From positions 61,482,501 through 61,546,500 of the forward strand of contig JAQMRL010000006.1 in assembly GCA_035578175.1 (NCBI GenBank): 64,000 nt of DNA, read 5' to 3'. The notes beneath the pieces are model-generated. The model had not been told where the DNA came from, did no database searches, and was given only the letters and a program-made list of their open reading frames with translations. Source of the stretch: Catonia carolina. Its lineage: Eukaryota > Arthropoda > Insecta > Hemiptera > Achilidae. The position numbers and the translations under genes are program-made. Below are positions 1-9,135 of the stretch, piece by piece; position 1 is the stretch's first letter; every line of letters begins with the position of its first letter.

Positions 1-498
1 TTAATTTTACAAATTCCTCAGTATATTAATACACATAACAACTATGCAGACCTTATCATCAACGCTGTCAAAATATTTCAAATTCAGTTTTAAATGTGAA
101 GAAAGATTCATTCGAATTTCCTAGCTCTAAATTTGCTTAACAATACGTAACGGTTTTACAAGATTTGAAAGACAGTGTATTAGATTTAAGGGAAGAATAA
201 CTTTAAAAAAATAGTTTTTGTAAATAAATTTGGTGTGTAAAAATTGTGTATCTTCTACAAGAATCGAGACTTATTCCAATTTTCCTGGAATACCTCCTCA
301 ACTGATTCCAGGATTTATTTATAAATTATTTAAAATTTTATTTTCTAAGGCTTTCTTGTAAACAAAAGTACTTATTTTGTTGTTGTTGATCAACATTTCT
401 GCATCTGCTTGAATTTTTTTTAAACAAATTGAATAAAAAGGGAAAGAATACTGCAACCATTCATGGCTCTATAGAATGAGAACTTTCCTTCATATTGT
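1..498. other. No recognisable feature
   Basis: AT-rich DNA with short T and A runs. I see no reading frame, repeat family or structured RNA here. Confidence 0.5.
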
Positions 499-561
499 TC
501 ATTATTTATATTGGCAAGAGAAAGTCGTGTGAGTGTTCCACACCAGATTTTTTTATGTTAT
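499..561 (+). repeat. Family C, isolated 3' end
   Basis: Carries only the right-hand terminus of family C: a GGCAAGAGAAAG block, then a GTGTGAGTG..CCACACC hairpin-like end and a T run. The body of the element is absent, so this is a remnant or the scar of a deleted copy. Confidence 0.6.
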
Positions 562-570
562 GGGGTCACT

Positions 571-1020
571 ACTCACTAAAAATATTGATACGACACTAAT
601 AAAACTGATTGTAAAAAAATGTGCTACGACTTTCAGGCACACAAAATTTTTCTTCCGACGCGACGGTTAGTTTATCAGAAATCTGTAACCTTTTAAAATG
701 TATCAAAATTGCTTTATTCAATCGACCGATATGATTGAATTGCAAACTCAAGAATTTTTTTTTCATCGGGAACTGTGCATTATTGACAACCTCCCAATTT
801 GATTGCTGTATTTTTGACATGGATTAGGCATGAATTTGAACAGGGACCCCCAGTAGAATTTGTTCACGGGTGGCTGTCAGCTGGTCACCATATAAAGTCG
901 CTTGTACAACCGGTGTTACTTAACAAGTAAGAACGAATTTCTGTCAGCTGATTGATTAGGCTGGCCTGAAGTTTTCAAGAACAATGTTTATAATATTTTT
1001 AATCTCTTCGTTATAATTTT
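571..1020. other. No recognisable feature
   Basis: Spacer between a C remnant and a SINE A fragment. The stretch near 840-930 is less AT-rich than its surroundings but matches nothing else in the window. Confidence 0.4.
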
Positions 1021-1201
1021 TAACTGTGATGAATGAAGTGAAGGTGTAATTTGCAGAGTAGATGCTTTTCAGAGGGCCTGATATTCTGATAAGCATACTT
1101 TTCCACTCAGTGATGAAGGCACAGGTAAACCATCTCACTTCTCGTTTTACTTAAAAAAGCTTCTAGAAATTCAAACCAGCCTTTCGGCTGATTGTCTTTA
1201 G
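1021..1201 (+). mobile_element. SINE A, 5'-truncated copy
   Basis: Matches the 3' half of SINE A, from the TGAATGAAGTGAAGGTG block through the CAGCCTTTCGGCTG hairpin. It ends two bases before the TA duplication of a pogo-type element, so the SINE tail may have been the target of that later insertion. Confidence 0.75.
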
Positions 1202-1203
1202 TA

Positions 1204-1815
1204 CAGTAGAACCTCTTTAATCCGGCACGTTTGAGACTCGAAGCTTGCCGAATTAAAGGAAATTCCGGACTATAGAGATTATTTATAAAAATACAGGAGT
1301 CGTATAAAAAATAACACAATTTGCACAAGAAACTTTTACTGTATGTATTTATTATTTAAACATGGGTTATTTAAACAATATAAATCAATGTATAAGTACA
1401 GGAGAAATATTAAAATGCATTTTTTAAGTACAGTACATGATGAAATAAATTTGAATACAGTATGAAATACAGTACAGTTCTGTACTATTCGTGGTTTTTA
1501 GCAACAGCACTGGTAGATGGCTGGAAAAAAGATCTAGTATCTACTTGCTTCTTACGACTAGTATTTTTTTTATTTAAAAAATCATTTTTTATTATATGCA
1601 AGTTCATAACTTCGGCCATACTGTATTGTTTATTTGACTCAGCAAATTTTATAAACGTGACGCTTTGCGGCTCTTGAGTGTCGGCGGTAGCTGTCGGGTT
1701 GCTCACTTTACAATGTTCATTGTGAAGGCAATTTTATAATTTTTGTCTATTGCCGTTGATGCCGGATTATAGAAAATTCCGGACTATAGAATGCCGGATT
1801 AAGGAGGTTTTACTG
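1204..1815. mobile_element. pogo/Tigger-type DNA transposon, non-autonomous, 612 bp
   Basis: The left end begins CAGTAGAACCTCTTTAATCC and the right end, read inward, begins CAGTAAAACCTCCTTAATCC. Both flanks are TA (1202-1203 and 1816-1817). Such ends with a TA duplication are typical of pogo/Tigger elements. GCCGGATT and TTCCGGACTATAGA motifs recur just inside both ends, giving inverted subterminal repeats. The interior is mostly AT-rich and holds only a short possible transposase tail. Confidence 0.8.
1485..1706 (-). pseudogene. Possible pogo/Tigger transposase C-terminal fragment
   Basis: A 73-codon open frame on the minus strand inside the pogo-type element. It contains the segment SRKKQVDTRSFFQ near its end, preceded by a Lys-rich stretch. 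Basic plus aromatic C-terminal segments like this occur in Tigger-type transposases, and the location between pogo ends fits. No helix-turn-helix or catalytic Asp block is present. The assignment is an inference from position and composition. The overlapping plus-strand frame at 1462-1677 has no such features and I treat it as a shadow. Confidence 0.35.
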
Positions 1816-1932
1816 TACTAGGTTATCAAGCTTCGCTCAGTTGTAGATTATACGATCGATTCCCGAAAAGAATGGTAATACAATCGGTTGATAATAGATA
1901 AGCCATTATAGGAGTTGTGACGTTGTTTACAT

Positions 1933-2036
1933 TTAACCCTTTCAGTACCAACGTCCGTAAAACAGGACATCTTTATCTTTTACGTAGCTATTACATCCGG
2001 TTTACCGGACGTCCGTAAGGTATGCATAAACTGCCG
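1933..2036 (+). mobile_element. piggyBac-like element, single end
   Basis: TTAA at 1933-1936 is followed by CCCTTTCAGTACC and then by CCGGTTTACCGGACGTCCGT. The same tip and the same internal block, inverted, occur in the 592 bp element at 31536-32127. No matching second end was found nearby, so this is a half element. Confidence 0.6.
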
Positions 2037-2282
2037 ATCACTACGCTACGGATTCATTTTAAATTAAATTCGTAAGTACGAAACTGCACGTGCACCGCAA
2101 ATAAGCTGAGATCAGGTCAAACTAATTTAAAAAAAAATTAATTACTGTAGTTATAAATTAAAGTGAAACGATAAGCGTGGGAGGATATAGTGTGAGAGGT
2201 GTAGGGTATTGGCTGGAATGAAGTCATGAAAATAGTAAATGTATTAGTTTTTTTATGACGGGAGTTCAATACTCACTGTACA

Positions 2283-2499
2283 ATCTATGGTTACAGAAGA
2301 AGGGTTACCGTAAATACTGCTTGTAAACAAATAACAGATAAGATCCACGCAATCGATTTGTAGACCCTGAAAACCCCTATACACGAATTTTCAGGAAAAC
2401 CGTCAGAACCGTTTCGAAAACAGTTCGATACAGAAACGTCAAGTTACACCAATATGTGGAGTTGTCGTATAATATATTATAATGCCTAATTAATTGTCT
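2283..2499 (+). repeat. Repeat U, copy 1 (217 bp), directly upstream of a SINE A
   Basis: Starts ATCTATGGTTACAGAAG and ends CCTAATTAATTGTCT. A second copy lies on the far side of the SINE at 2903-3110. By eye the copies differ by about 14 substitutions and two or three small indels. I saw no third copy in the window and no coding potential. Confidence 0.85.
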
Positions 2500-2902
2500 T
2501 GCCCATAACAGACAGGTGGAGTGTCAAACTATTTACACTCAATCTGTTCATTGCAGGGCTAAAATAAATAGTTCTGTTTCTTATCACATGGTCAGCCAAT
2601 TAAATGACTGAATCATTTAAGAACAGAAGAGGTAGAGGTGTACTGTTACACTAATCAGAGTTATCCACTCTGAAAGTAATGAATTTCATTGTACAGTCAG
2701 ACCCTGTGGTGAATGAAGTGAAGGTGTCATTTGCAGAGTGGAAAATATGTGCTTTTCAGAGGGCCCGGCATGCTGATAAGTGTACTTTTCCACTCAGTGA
2801 GGAAGGCAAATGTAAACCACCTCACTCCTCGTTTTACTTAGTAAACCCTCTAGAGGTTCAAACCAGCCTTTCGGCTGTTGACCTAAACAACAACAACAAC
2901 AC
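2500..2902 (+). mobile_element. SINE A, full-length copy between two U repeats
   Basis: Runs from the TGCCCATAACAGACAGG head, through the shared A body (GAACAGAAGAGGTAGAGGTG, then CCTGTGGTGAATGAAGTG), to the CAGCCTTTCGGCTG hairpin and an AAC repeat tail. Its head abuts the end of U copy 1 and its tail abuts the start of U copy 2, with no spare bases. A weak B-box-like AGTTCCAGGGC occurs ~50 bases from the head in better-preserved copies, so a tRNA origin is possible but unproven. Confidence 0.85.
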
Positions 2903-3110
2903 ATCTATGGTTACAGAAGAAGGGTTACAGTAAATACTGCTTGTAAACACATAACAGATAAGACCCACGCAATCGATTTGTATACCTTGAAAACCCCTAT
3001 GCACGAATTTTCAGGAAAATCGTCAGAACCGTTTCGAGAACATTTTGATACACAAACGTCAAGTTACAACAATATGTCAAGTTGTATAATATTATAATGC
3101 CTAATTGTCT
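2903..3110 (+). repeat. Repeat U, copy 2 (208 bp), directly downstream of a SINE A
   Basis: Second copy of the sequence at 2283-2499, starting at the base after the SINE tail and ending CCTAATTGTCT. It is slightly shorter through small deletions in the TATAATATATTATAATG stretch. Confidence 0.85.
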
Positions 3111-3780
3111 ACTGAATATGTAAAAATTTATTCTACTGAAGATAGAAAGGTTCTGAATGATCTAATGCAGTGTTGTAAGATCCATAAATAAAATTATATT
3201 TTTATAAAAATATGAAGCGAAACGAGCGTGGGTTTTTAATTGCTTTATCAAATCACAATCATACGGTACTTTTATCTATGATAAGTCATCTGATCTCTCA
3301 ATGACATAAACTTTTTTAAGTCATAAATCCTAATAAATTAAACATCGTAAGAAAAAAAACTTCACATGATTTAAAAAGTTTAAGATCTATGTAATTAATT
3401 TATTAGCTCATTCTTTAAATATATCACTTGTTAAGATTTTTAAATTTATCGTTTTATAGTTAGTACATACATTGTTGTAGCAAGACTTAAAATTGACGAT
3501 GTAACTTCGTAAATTTCACAACATAATGATTTTGTTTATCTTAACGTAAGATAAAAATATATGTCGCTTGTAAAATCTCATGAATTTATAGTCCAAAATA
3601 ATAAATATAGACTATTTTTTTATAATGTAATGCATGAATGTTATTATCATAGTTATTTTTATCTCTTACATAACCTGTATGTGTCATTTTATAGTTCTTT
3701 ATTACAAACAATTAACAACATTACGCCCACAAATAAGCGAGCGTATCATGTTTAATTTTTACTTTCTCTTGCCCTGTTGT
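3111..3780. other. No recognisable feature
   Basis: AT-rich spacer. The longest open frame (3561-3755) is low in complexity and has no motif I can name. Confidence 0.45.
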
Positions 3781-4225
3781 TTAGTTGTTTAGGTCATCAG
3801 TCGAAAGATTGGTTTGAACCTCTGTAGAGGTTTTACTAAGTAAAACGAGTGAGATGTTTACAAAATTGCCTTCCTCACTGAGTGGAAAAGTATGCTTATC
3901 AGCCCTCTGAAAAGCATCTACTTTCCCTGCAAATGACACTTGCACTTCATTCACCACAGTGTCTGGGTGTACAATGAAATTCATTACTTTGTGTCTTTTA
4001 GACCTCTAGTTCTGACAAGAAACCTCTATTTCTCTATTTCAAAGAGACAGTGTCTGGGTGTACAATGAAATTCATTACTTTGTGTCTTTTAGACCTCTAG
4101 TTCTGACAAGAAACCTCTATTTCTCTATTTCAAAGAGACCTCTATTTCTGTGATAAGAAACGAAACTGTTTTTTGTAGTCCTGGAACTAGCAGATCGAGT
4201 GCAAATAGTTTTAACACCCCACCTG
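3781..4225 (-). mobile_element. SINE A, with an internal tandem duplication
   Basis: Minus-strand copy: inverted tail and hairpin at the left, inverted head (CACCTGCCTGTT) at the right. A small deletion removes the GCATGCC stretch. The region that normally reads AGAGGAGATAACTCTGATTA is replaced by a 91 bp unit present twice. The right tip is fused to the start of a C element. Confidence 0.8.
3956..4137. repeat. Perfect 91 bp tandem duplication
   Basis: Two adjacent copies (3956-4046 and 4047-4137) that I read as identical, beginning ACAGTGTCTGGGTG. Identity in an otherwise diverged SINE means a recent duplication or an assembly artefact. Confidence 0.9.
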
Positions 4226-5497
4226 CCTGTTGTGCTCTTTGTGAATATATAGGGAAGGAAAGTATTTTTACATGTCGATCTCACGAAATCGAGTGTTTAC
4301 CGGAAATACAAGTTTTCAGGCCTCCTGAATAAAAGAAAACATGTGTTTAGCGGTTGGTGTGTGTGTGTGCGCGCTTGCGCGTGTGTGTATGAACAAAATA
4401 TCTTAAGAGCGGAATATTATATAAAGTTAAAACTTGGAACTTATATAGTCTTCGACAAGAGAGCCCAACACGAAGATTTTCATCAAAATCGACCAACCGG
4501 AAGTAGTAGTCTTTTTCTCCTGATAAAAGGCAAATTTTAGACCACTTGAGGTGACGACGTTTCAAGTATCTCTTTTTGTAGCCCACATTCTCAGCATTCA
4601 CTCACTGTAGGTTTTTCTCCTTTCTTCTGTCCACTCCGTGTTCTGTTTTTCTTCTTCATGGAATCCTTTAGAGTCCGCGTAATTAGTTGTCTGAATTTGG
4701 TTCGGTTCTTAAAGGTTCTTAGGTAAGTTTTCTCAGTTTATTCCGGTTTTCTCAAAATCTTTTCTGACTTCTTTTAAACCATTTATATGACACCTTAGGT
4801 CTATTGTTTACCGCATTAAAAAAAGTATCTACTAGTAGTAGTTTATTCGCACGATTTTTCACTTTTTTGCGATTTTCTCAAAAACGGGTCCTACGATTTT
4901 TTTTAAAAGTCGCCTGGTTTACTAAATTTTTTATGCTATACAAGATAGGTTAGGCGCCATGTTTGCTGAAATTCTTGGTGAGGCTGTTTTCACATAAATT
5001 TTTTTTTTAAGATTGCGGCTTTAATATGCATTTTAGCGCAAACATTTATATAATAAAAGTTGTAGAGAATTTAAAATCCTACAACTTTTATTTCAACCAT
5101 TTTTTTGTATAACATTTAGTTTAGCGGTAATTAGCGATTTTCTGTTTTTTTTCTCACGAAAACGTGTGAAAAATCAATTTTTTTAATATTTCGGCCTTAG
5201 TATGCATTTTACGACAAAAGTTGATAATCAAATTTATAGGAATTTAAAAGATCTACAACTTTTATTTAAAGCATTTTTCTCTACAGAGCCTAGTTTAGCA
5301 TGAAAGACAGATTTTACGTATTTTTAAGCCAAACCGAGGTTGATTTTCATTTTGCGTCTTTCACTCATGTTTAAAATTAGGTTATGTTTATTGAGGTTAG
5401 TTTTCTTGTTTATTTCTAATGTTTTATTACTAATGTTAGGTTTATTGTTAATTATGTACATTGGCAAGAGAAAGTTGTGTGTGTTTTACACCAGATT
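4226..5497 (+). mobile_element. Family C element, copy 1, with insert D
   Basis: Opens with GAATATATAGGGAAGGAAAG and an alternating GTGTGTGCGCGC tract, then the shared C blocks (ACCGGAAGTAGTAGT, TTGCGATTTTCTCAAAAACG, GTTAGGCGCCATGTTTGC). It ends GGCAAGAGAAAGTTGTGTGTG with ACACCAGATTTTTT. The outermost left ACTTTCTCTTGCC is missing at the junction with SINE A. About 320 bp of foreign sequence (D) sits after the GGAAGTAGTAGT block, and that block is partly repeated on the far side of the insert. Confidence 0.8.
4515..4838 (-). repeat. Repeat D inside family C; probable LINE 3' fragment
   Basis: The stretch from GCCCACATTCTCAGCATTC to TTTAAACCATTTATATGACA resembles 46976-47220 block by block (GTCTGAATTTGGTTC, TTTTCTGACTTC). 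The other copy has an open minus frame resembling the end of a LINE second ORF, so this copy may be a LINE tail. The flanking GTAGTAGT/TAGTAGTAGTTTATTCG motifs look like a duplicated target. Confidence 0.5.
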
Positions 5498-5712
5498 TTT
5501 TTAATGGAACAGAGGTTGATTTTCATTTTGTATCATTGAATTAAAATTAAAATTAGGTTATGTTTTTCATTTTACAAGTTTTACTAATTTTTTTACAATT
5601 TTACACTTTTTTAAACATTTTACTTAATTATTAAACTTAGGTCATATTTTTCATTAATTATCTACTTTGTCAAGAGAAAGTCGTGTGTGTGTGTGTGTGT
5701 GTTACACACCAG
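5498..5712 (+). repeat. Second, tandem 3' end of family C
   Basis: After the first C terminus the sequence goes back to the C block AGAGGTTGATTTTCATTTTG and runs again to CAAGAGAAAGTCGTGTGTG, a short GT microsatellite and ACACACCAGATTTTT. Two C 3' ends therefore lie in tandem. Confidence 0.65.
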
Positions 5713-6400
5713 ATTTTTAATTTTATAACTTCAGTAACTTTTGATTCATTATAAGATAGTGGAAATTATACTCTTGATATATTCATATTCTTTTTTAATA
5801 TAAATTAAATGATATTTATCAATACGTTTTTAAATGGGCGAAATTAAATGAGTCCATTAAGAAAATATGACAACTGTGTCAGAAATATTCGGCTAATTGG
5901 TTGTTTTTGAGCTATTATTTCACTCTTTTAAATCATTATTTTATTAATTTCAATATTAATAGGAGTGTTTTATCATTTATTCCGTTAAATTAAAGAAATC
6001 TTTCCTGTTTAAGGCAATTTGAAAACTTCCTTTTCTCTCTTTGTTGGTTTTAATTTTAAAACAAAAATATCTTATATTTATATTAATTAAAAGAATTTCT
6101 GGTTAAAAAACATGGTAAATTATTTACGAAAAAGTCTTCTTAAAATGTAAAATTTTTGACGACAACGGAAGAATACTGAGCTATATTAAAATTAAAAATT
6201 TTTTTACTTGTGAACGAAAACCTGAATTTAAAAAACTTACATTAATATTTTCAATAATATCCCATCTAATTAAAATTATTATAAAAATATTTTTTTATTA
6301 TTTACGATTTTTTTATGTTGTCATTGGAAATAAAATGTTTCGTTAAAAACCGTACAGTGGCGAATATCTAGAAAACGAAGATGAAATCAGATATTTTTTA
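5713..6400. other. No recognisable feature
   Basis: Very AT-rich spacer without an open frame or family match. Confidence 0.5.
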
Positions 6401-6731
6401 TAAAAACCTTTTTTAGGTCATCATTCGAAAAGCTAGTTTGTACCTCTAGAAGTTTTACTAAGTAAAACGAGGAGTGAGGTGGTTTATTATTGGCTTCCTC
6501 ACTGAGTGGAAAAGTATGCTTATCAGCATGCCAGGCCGTCTGAAAAGTATCTACTTTCCGCACTGCTAATGACACCTCCACTTCATTCACCACAGGGTCT
6601 GGTTGCATAATGAACTTCAATATTCTCAGAAGAGGTAACACTCTGATTAGTATATTTTACACCTCTACCTCTTCTGTTCTTAAATGCTTCAGTCATTTAA
6701 TTGGCTGACCATGTGATAAGAAATAGAACTA

Positions 6732-7374
6732 CCGTGCGTTCGGAAAGTCGCTGTGCACTGGAATTGTGACTATGGATTTATGAAAATATGTATAAAGAAA
6801 TGACTAAGCATTTTGGAAAAAAATTTATTCAATACCTTAATTACATTGTTAAACCGTGATTACATTGTTTATAGAAGGTGTTCGAAATGACCTCCATTGG
6901 CATCAATACAGCATTGCACTCGTTTCATTTTGTTTGCAAACACCTTTCGCAACTGTATAAAACGTTATGCAACGTGTTTGGTGAACGAATAATTTCAAAG
7001 AATTTGTGGCCTGCAAGATCTCCTGATCTGACTCCCCCCGATTTCTTTTTATGGGGTGCGGCGAAACAAACTGTGTATCGGAACAGACCACACACGATTG
7101 ACGAACTTAAAGCCGCAATAACGGCATACATTCAAGGAATCACTGTTCTTCAGTTGCGAAAGGTGTTTGCAAACAAAATGAAACGAGTGCAATGCTGTAT
7201 TGATGCCAATGGAGGTCATTTCGAACACCTTCTATAAACAATGTAATCACGGTTTAACAATGTAATTAAGGTATTGAATAAATTTTTTTCCAAAATGCTT
7301 AGTCATTTCTTTATACATATTTTCATAAATCCATAGTCACAATTCCAGTGCACAGCGACTTTCCGAACGCACGG
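6732..7374. mobile_element. Tc1/mariner-type foldback element with 224 bp perfect inverted repeats
   Basis: Begins CCGTGCGTTCGGAAAGTCGC and ends with its complement, flanked by TA (6730-6731 and 7375-7376). Arms 6732-6955 and 7151-7374 are reverse complements over 224 bp with no mismatch that I found. The 195 bp core encodes part of a transposase, and its reading frame runs on into the right arm. The left arm is thus an inverted copy of the right end, not the original left end of the parent. The perfect arms suggest youth or gene conversion between them. Confidence 0.92.
6956..7237 (+). pseudogene. Tc1/mariner-type transposase, C-terminal remnant
   Basis: The genuine coding part starts near the core boundary. 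The open frame itself starts at an ATG in the left arm (6878), which is antisense transposase sequence and not natural protein. The motif WPARSPDLTPPDFFLWG is the third catalytic Asp block of this superfamily, followed by YRNRPHTIDELKAAI, as in many insect Tc1/mariner-like transposases. The last ~28 codons lie inside the right inverted repeat and end at a stop at 7235-7237. The DNA-binding domain and first two catalytic acids are gone, so it cannot be active. It could move only if a full-length relative supplies transposase. Confidence 0.85.
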
Positions 7375-7445
7375 TATTTTTGTAACCCTGAAACTAGCAG
7401 ATCGAGTGAAAATAATTTAACACTCCATCTGCCGGTTATGCGCAT

Positions 7446-7842
7446 GCCCTATATAAACTGTTGGTTTGAACCTCTAGAGGATTTATCGAGTAAAAAGAGG
7501 AGTGTGTTGGTTACGATTGCCTTCCTCATTGAGTGAAAAAGTACGCTTATCAGCATGCCATACCCTCTGAAAAGCACGTATTTTCCTTCCTGCAAATAAT
7601 ACCTTCATTTCATTCATTACAGAGTCTGGCTGTATAATGATGAAATTCATTACTCTCAGAGGAGATAACTCTGATTGGCGTCTTTTACACCTGTACCTCT
7701 TCTGTTCTTAAATGTTTCAGTCATTTAATTGGCTGACCATGTGATAAAACACAGAACTATTTTGTTTAGCCCTGGAACTAGCAGATTGAGTGCAAATAAT
7801 TAACACTCCATTTGCCTGTTATGGGCAAATAATACATAATAG
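7446..7842 (-). mobile_element. SINE A copy, minus strand
   Basis: Shows the A blocks in inverted order: GGTTTGAACCTCTAGAGG, CTTCCTCATTGAGTG, GAGTCTGGCTGTATAATG, and the head ending CCTGTTATGGGCA. It follows the previous A copy in the same orientation almost directly, so two A copies lie in tandem. Confidence 0.85.
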
Positions 7843-8650
7843 AAAAAAATAGAGAAAGTAAAAATATACCAAACTACACAGCACGTCGTAACTACCGAAA
7901 ACTTTGGACGTTTTTCAAATGATCTAATTATCCAACACAGTTTTGACAGGCTACGTGCCCTAAAAAAATTAACACATTTTCTCCAACGATAAGTGGTATC
8001 AATTTTTACACCAATCAGTTGTAACTGGTACAAATCCGTTTTAGTATAAACATAATAAATAAAGAAATATTTTTCTAATGTTTTATGTATGTTTAAATAA
8101 ACGATACGTAAAAATAAATTTGAAATTTAATATTCATTATATTATATTGTGAGAAAAAAGAATGATCGTTGAAATTGTATTTCCGAAAGTAATTTGAAAT
8201 TTATTCAAGAATATACATTGATAAAAATCAAATTGGCTTATTGGTTACGTGTACTTGTAGCTACGGGATATTTTATAAAATGCGATGCGATACCAGAAGA
8301 ACAATCCATGCAAATATGAAATTGGAAAAAAATGAGTTTTTGTTTGAACGGTATGATTGTGGGACGATTTATTTTTTTATGTTGTGTGTATGAATCAGAA
8401 TTGTAGCTACGTTGAGCGTGTGTGTTTTTTCCATTTTACTAAAGTGCAAACTTTAATACGACAGTAGAAATTTTTCACTCACACTCGCAGATATTCGCGT
8501 ACAATCTCTGTCTCATATTTTTCACCATTAGGTGGTTGAATAATAACAAAAAAGTTTTGAAAACTTCGATTACAATGTCCTTTACAGTTTACTAAAATAT
8601 ATTTTCAATTTATTATTTTATGTACCTATTATGTAAAATATTTTTTTTCA
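7843..8650. other. No recognisable feature
   Basis: AT-rich spacer. A 77-codon minus frame at 7800-8033 overlaps the SINE end and has no recognisable motif. Confidence 0.45.
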
Positions 8651-8655
8651 ATCCC

Positions 8656-8973
8656 TAATGGGTGTACGTTGCTATCTGTTCAATTTCAGAAAAATAAGCA
8701 ACCCCATGACTCAATGAGATGAGGATGATGTGTATGACGTGTAAATGAGGTGTAGTCTGGTACAGACACAGGCCGACCATCTCTGAGACAGTTTGGTTAA
8801 TTGAACCCAACCATCAAAAGTACACCGGTAACCACTGTCTAGTATTCAAATCCGTAAAAAAGTAACTACCTTTAGTACTAGGATTTGAACCAGGAACCTT
8901 CGTCTTCAAAAATTAGCTGTTGAACAGCTGACTCGCGGCGACGACTTTACTGATAGAACTACGCGGTGGGTTA
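8656..8973 (-). mobile_element. SINE B copy (tRNA-derived), minus strand
   Basis: Inverted B box GGATTTGAACC and an altered A box (ACTGATAGAACTA) near 8960. The body includes GACGTGTAAATGAGGTGTAG and the poly(T) representation of the A-rich tail at the left edge. Confidence 0.85.
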
Positions 8974-9066
8974 TTAAATATAAATAAAATTTTTAGGCAA
9001 TACCTAATAGAATATCCACTGGCTTTGCTTCGCACTCTACGTCATTGAAAATTCTGTTGTTGCATT

Positions 9067-9135
9067 TTTAATTTCTCTTGCCTATATGTATATATAGAAA
9101 GGAAAGTATTGTTTTCATGTCGATTTTTCGAAATG
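9067..9135 (+). repeat. Family C, 5' tip only
   Basis: TTTCTCTTGCC followed by the C opening through ATGTCGATTTTTCGAAAT, then an abrupt change to SINE A at about 9135. This is a C fragment left by truncation, or by insertion of the SINE with loss of flank. Confidence 0.7.

Larger units (their letters stand above)
6403..7445 (-). mobile_element. SINE A, split by a mariner-like foldback element
   Basis: SINE A sequence runs from the inverted tail at 6403 to AAATAGAACTA at 6731. It resumes at 7375 with TATTTTTGTAACCCTG and ends in the inverted head at about 7445. The SINE is therefore older than the 643 bp element inside it. A 77-codon frame through its 3' part is one of several SINE A frames that stay open. 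Confidence 0.9.

Noticed and set aside
1462..1677. 71-codon plus frame inside the pogo element
   Set aside because: Antisense to the more plausible transposase tail and hydrophobic by base composition.
2500..3110. Reading U-SINE-U as an LTR element with 210 bp LTRs
   Set aside because: The interior is an ordinary full-length SINE A found in many other places without U. No primer-binding site, polypurine tract or TG..CA ends were seen.
6903..7131. Two minus-strand frames inside the mariner foldback
   Set aside because: They are antisense to the transposase remnant and arise from the inverted arms.
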